Source: Rhodobacter sp. (GTDB lineage Bacteria > Pseudomonadota > Alphaproteobacteria > Rhodobacterales > Rhodobacteraceae). From it: a DNA stretch of 64,000 nt. Positions 45,036 through 54,700 of the stretch are shown here, one piece after another. The position numbers and the translations under genes were made by a program. Numbering within the stretch: position 1 is the stretch's first letter; each line of letters opens with the position of its first letter. The stretch spans positions 1 through 64,000 of the forward strand of contig JASJDP010000016.1 in the NCBI GenBank assembly GCA_030065095.1, read 5' to 3'. The notes beneath the pieces were generated by a model. The model was not told the DNA's origin. It made no database searches and saw only the letters and a program-made list of their open reading frames with translations.

Positions 45036-46702
45036 CCGGCGCCGCGGCAGAGATCCGGCACCCTGACACGCCGCGGCACGCACTTCGCGTCGGCGCGCTG
45101 CGGTTCCGGCTGCACCGTGCCGGAGGAGACGGTGCCGTCGATCTGCCGGATCCGGATGCGCTCTCTGCCGCGCTTGAGGCAACGCTTCGGAATGTGCTTG
45201 ATTCCAACGATCCCGGCTATTGGGTGGTCAGACGCCTCGCGCTTCCGTTCCGCGTCGACGGGCAAATTGGCCCGGCCTATCTGGCCGAACTGTTCGCACG
45301 CCAGTTCGGGGTCGTTCTGCGGCGCATACTGGCCGGAGAGATCGTCGAGGGCGTGCAGCGTTTTGACAGCCGCGCGCACTGGCTGGCGGCCTGCCTCTGG
45401 GCACAGGCTTGCGGTGCCGCCGCCGGGCAATGGCAATTCGCGCGCTACCGTCATCTCGCCGCGTTGCCCCCCGGCGATGCCGTGCGGCTGACCATCGAGC
45501 AAGAGATCGCGGCGGCGCCGGCGGCGCTTGCCCTTCTGGCCGAAACGTCGCGCATTCGCAGCTTCTGCGATCGGATCGGGGACGGTGCGGCGCGCGCGGT
45601 CCTGCGCCAGTTGCTGGACCGGTCCGGGCAGGCAGCGACGCTGGATCCCGGCCTGAAGCGCCGGTTCGAGGAGGAACGGCGCGCCGCGCCCGGACGCGGT
45701 CACGCTGCCATGCTCGCCGCCATCGCACGATCGGTACACGCGAGGCCGGACAGGCCGCTCCCCTCAAGTGGCGCGGCACGTCGCGCCATCCGGCTCGCGA
45801 CGGCCGCCATTGCGCCGCCTGCCGGTTTTGAAGCCGCCTCGACGCGCCCCCGGACGATAGGGCGCCCCAGAGCCGGCGCTGCGCGGAACGCGGCCGTCGA
45901 CGCTCGGCCCGAGGCGGGTGAAGCCAAGAGGCGAGAGGTGCAATTTCAGCAGAGGCCCGACGAAGGGCTTACCATCGAGACACCCTATGCCGGGATCTTC
46001 GTGCTCTGGCGTTCGGTCCTTGAACTGGATCTGCCGTCGCTTCTGCCCACGGGCGATGCGGCCGGCGCGGCGCGGCTGGGGCTCGCAGCGGCGCTGGCCG
46101 GGCCCGAGCATGCCCGGGCCTGGGCCGATCCCGCGTTGCACTGGCTATGCGACCATCGGCCTGAAAAGGCTGGCCCGCCGCCGTCTCCCCCGGCAATCGA
46201 ACGGCGTTTGGTGGCGCATTTCACGGCGTGGCGGTATCCCGAACCCGTGGTGCCGGTCCTCTCGCGCTCTGGGCGGGTCAACGTTTTGCGCGACGGCGCG
46301 ACAGGGGATTGGCTGGCACTGGGCGACCGCAGGCTCTGTGAAAGGACGGCCCGGCCGACCGGGCGTGCGCCCGGTCCCGCGCCGCCCGGGATGCGCGACC
46401 CGGCGGTCGATCTCGACTGGTTCGGTCTGCGCCATCGCCGGTCGCGGCGTGGCTGGGCGCTGCTGGCCCGCGCCGCTTATTCGGATTTTGCCCGTCGCTT
46501 GCACGGCCTCGGGGGCGCAAGCGCGGCCTGGTTGTGGGACAAGCTCTTGGCGGGGCGCGGCACGCTGGTCCTGGGAGAGCCGTCGGAGATGTGCTTGCCG
46601 AGGGTCCAGCTTGACCTTGTCCTACGCATGGGTGCGCTTGACGGAACGGTGATCGACGCGCCGGGGGGACCGGTACGCCTGTCCTTGCCGGGGGCCGGAT
46701 GA
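45032..46702 (+). CDS. Candidate eCIS tape-measure protein (Pvc14-like, divergent)
   Basis: A 556-residue protein. Resemblance to the CIS tape-measure family is weak but visible: an N-terminal 'LEATLRNVLDSNDPGYWVVRRLALPFRVDG' region and a later 'YAGIFVLWRSVLELDLPSLLPTG' followed by an Ala/Leu helix, which mirror the family's 'yaGlvLLwPfL' block. Its place directly before the AAA+ ATPase is that of Pvc14. A C-terminal extension of about 170 residues is Arg/Trp-rich. GTG 45032 overlaps the fibre stop; the stop overlaps the ATPase start. It could instead be an unrelated assembly factor. Confidence 0.5.
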   Translation: MTGAAAEIRHPDTPRHALRVGALRFRLHRAGGDGAVDLPDPDALSAALEATLRNVLDSNDPGYWVVRRLALPFRVDGQIGPAYLAELFARQFGVVLRRILAGEIVEGVQRFDSRAHWLAACLWAQACGAAAGQWQFARYRHLAALPPGDAVRLTIEQEIAAAPAALALLAETSRIRSFCDRIGDGAARAVLRQLLDRSGQAATLDPGLKRRFEEERRAAPGRGHAAMLAAIARSVHARPDRPLPSSGAARRAIRLATAAIAPPAGFEAASTRPRTIGRPRAGAARNAAVDARPEAGEAKRREVQFQQRPDEGLTIETPYAGIFVLWRSVLELDLPSLLPTGDAAGAARLGLAAALAGPEHARAWADPALHWLCDHRPEKAGPPPSPPAIERRLVAHFTAWRYPEPVVPVLSRSGRVNVLRDGATGDWLALGDRRLCERTARPTGRAPGPAPPGMRDPAVDLDWFGLRHRRSRRGWALLARAAYSDFARRLHGLGGASAAWLWDKLLAGRGTLVLGEPSEMCLPRVQLDLVLRMGALDGTVIDAPGGPVRLSLPGAG

Positions 46703-48729
46703 TGCGGCTCGACACCGTCGACAGTCAGCCCTTCGCGTCGCCGCAAGAGCATATGGCGGCCGAGTTCCGCTGGCTCGACGCCCGGCTTGCGGAGCATGTG
46801 CAGAGCCTGCGGGCCGAGGGCCGTTTTGACGAAAGCGCCCTGCGCGGCCTGCGGCTCGACGAAGACCGCGTGCTGGCGGGTCTCGCCGCGCCACGGCGAC
46901 AGGCATCCACGCCGCACTCTGACCGGCTTCGCGAGATCATCGACCAGCGCGCCGCGGCGGGGCCGGCGCCGCCGCTCTACCGGATGGTCGGGCAGTTCGG
47001 CCTTGACGCCTTCGAACGCTGTGCACTCCTTTGCGCCGCGGCGCCCGCGCTGGATGCCCGCTATCGCGCGGCGCTCGCGCTGGCGCAGAACGATGCGACC
47101 CGCGCCTTCGCCAATGCCGATCAGCTGATCGCGTTGCTCGATCCAAGCAATCGCTTTGGCCGTCTCGCCGCCTTTGCGCCGGACGCGCCGCTCTTGCGGT
47201 ACAGGCTCCTTGTTTGCCCGCCGGGCAAAGAAGACGCGCCACTTGCGGACAGACCGCTTGCGGTAGACGACAGGGTGGCCATGGCGATGCTCGGCCTACG
47301 CGGCGGCGTTCCGCAAGAATTGGCCTTGGCGTTCGAGCTGCTTGACCCGGAGGCCGAAGACTGGGCGCCGGACCTGCTGGATATACCGCTCGGAGACGCG
47401 CCGGTCCTGGTGTTGGAAACGCGCGAGGATCGCGGTCAGCAGGCGCTTGCCGCCCGCCGCGCCATGCGCGAGGACAGCGGGCTCGTCCGGCTTGATCTCG
47501 GCCGCATCCCGGACCCCTCCGGAGGATCGGCGCGCGGCGTTGTCTCGCTCGCCGCCCGCGAGGCGCGTCTGTGCGATGCCCTGCTCTATGTGGATGCCGG
47601 AAACACGATGCCAAGCGAACCGGTGGTGCAGGCGCTTTTGGAGCTTTTGACGTCCGGTACAGGCTTTGTTCTTACCGCCGTGGCTGATCTCGCGCACCGG
47701 ATCGCTGCGGCGGATGTCGCGCGCGTCGGCCATTTGGTTCTGCCGCCGCTTCAGGCAACCGGCCGGCTCGCCTGGTGGCGGCGCGCCAGCACCGATCCGG
47801 ATGCCCCCGGCATTGCCCGCCGTGCCTGGCAATCGAGGCTCGGCCCCACCGGCATCGGCAGATCGCGCGGCACCTCTGGCAAACATGGCCGGGTCTGCAG
47901 GCCGCTGCCCGCCTTGCTGCGGCCGGTAGAGGCGCGGTGGCATCGTGGCGATCTGGTCGTGTCGGATACCCTGGCCCATCAACTCGACGAACTGACCGCC
48001 TTCGTCAGCAACTGGCCGCAGGTGCTGGGCTCGTGGGGATTCGGCGACAGCAACCCGCAGTCGCGCCATTGCATTGCGCTGTTCTCCGGCCCGTCCGGCA
48101 CCGGCAAGACCATGGCCGCGAGCATCGTCGCGCAGGCCGCCGAGGTTCCGCTCTATCGTGCGTCGCTGGCCGGTATCTTCGACAAGTATCTGGGCGAGAC
48201 CGAAAAACAGATCGACCGGCTCTTCGACGCGGCGGCGGAGGCGGGCATTGCATTGGTCTTCGACGAGGCGGATGCGCTGTTCGGCTCGCGGACCGAGATC
48301 AACGACGCCCATGCCCGTTATGCGAACCTGACCGTGTCGCATCTGTTGCAGCGGGTGGAGGAACACGAAGGGCTGGTCATCCTCACCAGCAATCTGCCGC
48401 GCAACATCGACGAGGCTTTCGCGCGCCGCATCGGGCATGTTCTGGCGTTCGCCCTGCCCGATGCGGCGGGTCGGCGAAAGCTTTGGGCCAGGGCGATTCC
48501 GGCGGCGGCGCCGCTTGAACCGGGGGTTGACCTTCCGGCCGTCGCCGAGACCTTCGAGCTTTCGGGCGGTGACATCCGCAACGCCGCGCTGGCGGCCGCG
48601 TATCTTGCCGCGGCCGAGGGCGCGGCGATCGGGATGCGGCACCTCCTGCGCGCGGTAGAGCGCACCATGGCCAAGGCCGGCCGGACTCCCATAGCTGCGG
48701 ATTTCGGCCGGCTCGACGCGGAGCGATAG
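46699..48729 (+). CDS. eCIS AAA+ ATPase (Pvc15-like)
   Basis: A 676-residue AAA+ ATPase of the Pvc15/Afp15 type. The first ~420 residues are the family's helical N-terminal region with a degenerate ATPase-like part. Walker A GPSGTGKTMAA starts at residue 464; 'ALVFDEADALFGSRTE' is Walker B and 'GLVILTSNLPRNIDEAFARRI' carries sensor 1 and the Arg finger. Pvc15 is needed for particle assembly or cargo loading, and is not part of the finished particle. ATG 46699 overlaps the previous stop; a second ATG is at 46702. It directly precedes the cargo gene. Confidence 0.93.
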   Translation: MMRLDTVDSQPFASPQEHMAAEFRWLDARLAEHVQSLRAEGRFDESALRGLRLDEDRVLAGLAAPRRQASTPHSDRLREIIDQRAAAGPAPPLYRMVGQFGLDAFERCALLCAAAPALDARYRAALALAQNDATRAFANADQLIALLDPSNRFGRLAAFAPDAPLLRYRLLVCPPGKEDAPLADRPLAVDDRVAMAMLGLRGGVPQELALAFELLDPEAEDWAPDLLDIPLGDAPVLVLETREDRGQQALAARRAMREDSGLVRLDLGRIPDPSGGSARGVVSLAAREARLCDALLYVDAGNTMPSEPVVQALLELLTSGTGFVLTAVADLAHRIAAADVARVGHLVLPPLQATGRLAWWRRASTDPDAPGIARRAWQSRLGPTGIGRSRGTSGKHGRVCRPLPALLRPVEARWHRGDLVVSDTLAHQLDELTAFVSNWPQVLGSWGFGDSNPQSRHCIALFSGPSGTGKTMAASIVAQAAEVPLYRASLAGIFDKYLGETEKQIDRLFDAAAEAGIALVFDEADALFGSRTEINDAHARYANLTVSHLLQRVEEHEGLVILTSNLPRNIDEAFARRIGHVLAFALPDAAGRRKLWARAIPAAAPLEPGVDLPAVAETFELSGGDIRNAALAAAYLAAAEGAAIGMRHLLRAVERTMAKAGRTPIAADFGRLDAER

Positions 48730-48732
48730 GGC

Positions 48733-51700
48733 ATGGCCCGCGCCCCGAGCGATCCCGCACGGCGTGCGCCCGAGCAGGCCGAGCCGCGCCGCCCCAGCGC
48801 CTTTGTCCAGGCGGTCGACGAAGCCGCGCAAAACTACCTCCTGGGGCTTTTGCGGGAGCGGGGCGGTCTGCCGCCCGCCCTGGCCGAGCAAGCGCAGCGT
48901 ACGCTCGGGAACCGGGCGACGGAAGAGATGTCCGAACCGCCACAGGCGGCGGATACCGAAGCCGCCGGGCCGTCCGAGGCTGGATTGCCCGAGGACCTCG
49001 AAGGCCGCGTGCGCGATGAGGAGGAGGACGAGGAGGAGGCGATCCTGCCCGATCCCGACGAACCTGCGCCGGCGGACCCGGCCGAAGAGGCCGGGCTCGA
49101 GGACGAGACGGCAGGCCCAGACGATGCGCCGCCGGCCCATGACAGCGCCACCCCGGAAACCGCCGTCGTGCCGCCGTCTGCCGGGCCTGCCTCCGGCACC
49201 GCACCCGCGGGCGGCGGCGGGGTCGTGGTACCATCCGGTGGCGGGGCAGGCGCCGTGGTTCGGGCGGCAGAACAGACCGCGGCCAACATGCCGAACGTGT
49301 CCGCCGGCCGTCCGAGCGGCCGGTCTGCACAGCCGTCGCGCCGCCAACGGCGTCGCCCGACCCGCCGTCGCGTGGCCGGACCGCCGCCGGTTCCGACGGT
49401 AGAGCCCGACTTTGTCGTCACGCCGGACCCGATCGAGCCGGCGACGCAGGAAATCGAGCGTATCGCCGGGCGCCGGTTGCCGGCCCAGGAGATGCCGGCC
49501 GTGCCGCCGAGCCCCGGCGAGAACACAGTTCCGGTTCCGCGGCAACCGCTTGCACGTTCCGATCTGCGGATGATCAGCCTGGGCGTCCCGGCCATGGATC
49601 GCGCCGGGCTGTCGCAGGAGAACGGTACCGCGATGCCCGGCGAATCCCGGGCAGGTGAGACGCGCAACCGCTTGCTCGGACTGCGCGAGCAGCTGCTCAA
49701 TCCCGAGGCAGCGGGCGCAGCAACGGAGGAAGACGAGCAGGCAGGCGCCGAACCCGCGCAGACGGAAGGCGCCCGCCCGACGCCCCGCGAAGGCGCGGAA
49801 GAGGCCGATGCCGAGGCCGCCGAGCCCGATGCCTTCACCGTCGACCCGGTGCCGTTGCCGCCTGCCGACATGACCGTTGCCGAGCAGGAGATGTTCACCG
49901 CGGTCATTGCCAATCTCAAGGCCGGTGGGCGCGACGCCGCCGAAACGCTGCTCGACCGGATCAAGAAAGAGATGTCTGAATACCCCGGCGTGCTGACACG
50001 CGAAGATTATTCAGCGCTGGACAATCTTGGCAAGGGGCTGCTTCCCGAGTTGCAGCGCGATATGGACACCCAGGTCGACGGTGTCGCCGAGGTGCTCGGC
50101 ACCGCCGGCACGGTGCTCGACCAGGCGGTCGCCGACCGGCGCCGCGCGCTTGAGAGCGAGGCGGACACGCGGACCGGCGACCTCCGGACCTCGACCGATC
50201 TCGACCTGATGACCGTCGAGGCGACCGCGCAGGCCCGGCTGGACGACGCCGCGGCGGCGCGCGAACAGGCCGCCGAGGCGCGGCGGCGGGCCGGTTCGGC
50301 GGGCGCCCCGCCGCAGCTGGGCTTTCGCCAGACGTCTGAGCGTGTGATCCGCCGTATCCAGGCGGATGTCAGCGAAGCCATCGCACGCTTCGAATTCGAA
50401 AAGCGCGAACGGCACCGGATGATCGATGCGGCCAAGGCCCGATGGATCTCGGCCGTCGATCTTGCCGTGCTCGCCGACCAGTTCGACGCGGAGCGCGCGC
50501 AGGGGCTGACCCCTGGCGCACCGCTTCCATCCAATCTCGGCCGTTCGGCACGGCGCAGGATTCTGAGCGCGCGCAGCCGGGCTGACGCCTGGAAGCGCCG
50601 TCAGGTCACGTTCATCGACGGAGAAATCCGACGGATGAAAGGCCAGGTGGACGCGACGGTCACGCAGAACACGCGTGAGGTTCAGACCGCCGGAGCCGAC
50701 GCATTCCGGGCCCTGCGCGACTGGGGCAACACCCAAGAGGGCGCCGTTGACAGCTGGTGGCAGGGCACGGTGGACCGGCTCAACGGCTGGGCCGAGAACG
50801 CCACGGATACGGCAAACACCTGGGCCGACATGGAATCACGCCTTGCGCGCCTGGAATTGCAGCGTGGTGCGCAGGTGGTCCGGAGCCGCATCGAGGGGCA
50901 GATCCGGCAGAACGAGGAGGAACTTGCCGCCTATCAGGCGCTGACCGAGGGACAGCGGCGCAACTTCGTCGCGCGCAACATCCTCAACTCGAACGCGCTG
51001 CTGAGCCAGATCGGCGCACCGATGCGGCAGGCGCTCTACACCGAAAAGAAGGACAGTGTCTCGCAGACGGTCGAGCAGGAACTCTTTGCCCTGCCGCGCG
51101 GCCAGGCGGAGGCGCTTGAAGTCGCTGCAAAGGCCAAGAACGGCAGCTTCAGCGCCGTGCGCCTTGCCAACACAATCAGGGCACAGGGCGTCGACAAGGT
51201 CGGAACCGGCGAGCGCGAGATATTCAAGGCGCTTTCGGGCCTGCGAAAAATCGAGCGGCTTGCCTTGATCGCGACCTACAACCTGGCCGGCGGCAGCGAC
51301 AACGCGCTTTACGACGATCTCGACGGCGAGTTTTCCGGCGACGAGTGGCGCCGCGCGCAAGCGCTGATGGAGGGGCGGCACGGCGCCGCCGCGGCCGAGG
51401 CGGTCCATGATGCCGTCTTTGGCCCGGGCACCGGAGAGCCGCAGATCTTCGAGGCGCTGGAGACGATCAACCGGCTGCCGGAACCGGATCGCACAGAGGC
51501 GTTGGCCCAGGCCGACGCGACTTATCGCAGCCGCTACGGCGAGAGCCTGACCAGCCGGCTGCGCGGCGATCTTGGCGGGTCGGAACTGCGCCGGGCCCTG
51601 GCGCTGGCCGCGGGCAACATGGGTGAAGCCGACGTGCACGAGCTGAACCATGCGCTCACATCGCGGGACGCCGACGCCGTCGCTGCCGTTTACGAACGCA

Positions 51701-54700
51701 TCCGCAGCGAAGAGCTGCAGCGTGCACGCCGCGAGGGTCTGACCCCGACCGAATACGAGGCCGCGGTGCACGCCCGCAACCAGCGGCTGGATGCCGCGTT
51801 CCAAGAGCAATACGGCAACGTCGGCAACTACAATTGGGGTGGCGGAAGCACGCTCGAAAACGCGATCGTCTACAACTTCGCGTTCGACGAAGGCGGCCGC
51901 CACCGGATCCAGGCGCTTCAGGCGGTCGATATGGCGGGTGTCTCGGCCGGGCACATGCAGGCCGAGCGGCGCAGTTTTTACGCCGACGACGAGGTGATGG
52001 GCAACATCGTCACCGCGCAGCACCAGCGCGCCGCCGATATCGTCGAGCTGGAGCGCGGCCCCGAGATGCGCGCGAATGTGCGCCGCCGCATTGCGCAAGA
52101 GGTGCGCCGCCGCGAGGATGCCGGCACCCCCATGACGCAGGAGCAGATCCAGAACCGGCGCATGGCGCTGGACCGCGAGGTGGATCTCGCGCTTGCCGAC
52201 GCGGCGTTCGACCGGGCGCGCCAGAACATCGGCGCGCTCGACAGCCGGTTGCAGGACCGCTACGGCATCACGCTCGACAACATGATCACCAACACCATGT
52301 CCGACAACGTCTTCGGTGATGGCGGCGATCTGTCGAACGCCCGCGCCCGGGTCGAGATCATGCGCCGCGACGCCGCCGATCCCGGCGCGCCGGACAACCG
52401 CCGGCTCGACTGGGCCTATACAAGGGTGCGGTTCGGTATCGAAGGGGCCGGCACCGACCTGCCGGAATTGCGGGGCGGCCTGTCGGGGCTGACGCGGCAG
52501 GAACTGGCGCGGCTCAGTGCCCGCTGGGCACGGGAACACGATGGCGAGACCCTTGAACAGGCGATCCGAGGCGACACGAGCGGCCGCGACGAGGGCGACC
52601 TGATCGACACGATGCGCCATGGCGTGCCGCTGACCGTGCAGGCGCAGGTGGATCAGCTGCGCCGCCGCCTGGAGCGTGACGAGGCGAGCGTGGGGCTCGT
52701 GGGCGCCTGGGCGTCCGAGCACCATTCGGCGCGCTCGCACGCCCGGCTTGCCCGGCTCGAAGGGATGGCCCGCCGGATGCGCGACCCCAACCTCACGCCG
52801 GCGCAGCGCGAAAGCATCTCGGCCAGCTTCGACGAGCAGCGGGGCCGGGTCGAAGAGGAAATTCAGGCGCAGCGCGACCGGGTCGATGCCTACGCCGATC
52901 TGGTGACGACGGTGATCGGCTACGTCGTCAGCGCGATCGTCATCATCGCCGCGGCGGTCTTGACGGTGGTGTCGGGCGGCACGCTGTCGCCCGCCCTTGG
53001 CGCGGCCATCGCGATTTCGGGATCCATCGTCGGCACGGTCTCGGGCATCGCCGCGAAGGCGGCGATCAAGGGCGGCGCCTACGGGATGGAAGAGCTCGGC
53101 ACGGATATTGCCGTCGGGCTGGTCGACCTCGCCGTGACCATGGCGACGGCGGGCCTGTTCAAGGGCGGGGCGCTGTTGCGCAACGCCGGGGCGCTGATGT
53201 CGGGCGTGGCCGAAGAGGTCAAGGCGATCAGCCGGCAATCGCTGCGCACGGGTATGCAGGCCGCCACGCGCGAGGCCGCGCGCGCCTCTGCCGCAAGCGC
53301 GGCCCGGACAACCGCCCGCGAGGCGGCCGAAACGACCGTGTCCCAGCGGATCCTGCAAGCCGGGCGCGGCTATGTGCGCCAGCAGGCGGTCGATGTGGCG
53401 ACAGGCATCCCGGCCACGCTTACGGCCAATCTGCTCAATGAGCAGAACTGGCGGAATGGCAATGTCGCGGCCAATATGATGCGCGGCACCTGGGAGGCCT
53501 CGCTGCAGAATCTGCGCGACGGGGTCATCATGGGCGCGGGCGGCAGCCTGGCAACGCGCGCGGCGCGCCGGATGGTTCCGTCGCGCCCTCTGACCCCGGC
53601 ACAGGCGCACGCCCGCGACATCCGACACTGGCGGCACGAAAATCCGCTTGCCTCGCCGGCCGAATACGCCCGGTTCATCGAGGGATATACTGCAAATAAC
53701 AGCGATCATGCCGACGTGGTCCGCGCGGCGCAGCGCGCGGCGCGGACCTCGCTCCTGTCCGAAATCCCGCCGCGCGAGCGCGGCGCCGTCGCCGATGTGC
53801 CGATAATCCATGTCAACGACGCGCAGTTCCGAACCTACAACAAAGGCAATTTCGGCGACGCCTTCGTCCATGTGCAGAACGGTCAGGCCGTCATCATCGT
53901 GCGCGACGGCGCCCCGGCCTCGGCAGTTGCGCGGATCGGGCCGCAGCTGCGCGACATCGTGGCGCCCGGAACGCGCGGACGCACGGTGAACCCCGCCGAA
54001 TCGTTGCCTCCGCGCCTGCGCAACCGCGTTCCGGTCGAGGTTGTGAACGACCCCAATTTCGGGGCGGACGAAGTGCGCGCCGTGCCGCAGCGCGACCGCG
54101 ACGGCAACATCACCGGGGTCGCCCTGCAGGTCGGTCCGAACGCGCGGGCGATCGACATCCAGATGCATGTGAACACCGTCGATGCCATGCGGCGCTATGC
54201 CGGTCTGGCCGGGCGGGTGCGGATGTTCCTCAACCGGATCGGGCGCGGCATGGGGATCGATATCGTCGATCCCTCGCAGCTCGGCCGCTGGGAGGCGCAG
54301 CTCGAGGTCGCCAAGCTGCCGCGCATCATCGAAGAGCGGATGGGCCGGCTGTCCGAACATGGGCTGGACCCGCGCCGCCGCGCGCTGGTGATGGAAGAGA
54401 TCGCCAGCCTGGAGCGGCAGTTCGTGGCCGAAGTTGCACGCCTGGAACGCGGTGCCGACGCAGAGTCCCGCGGCTATGTCGCCGCACAGCCCAAGGGCGA
54501 CCCCGATGCGGCTGTCGGTCCGGCACGGGACAGCGACGCAGGCGACGGCGCGGAACCGCCCGTCGAATTGACGCCTGAGGATAAACAGCGGCTCACGGAC
54601 ATCGTCGCCGAAACCCGCAGCAAGCACCGGGAGATACTGGAGGCCGAACAGGCCGTCCTCGAAGCCGAACCGACCGGCTTTTCGAAGAAGGTCAACCGAT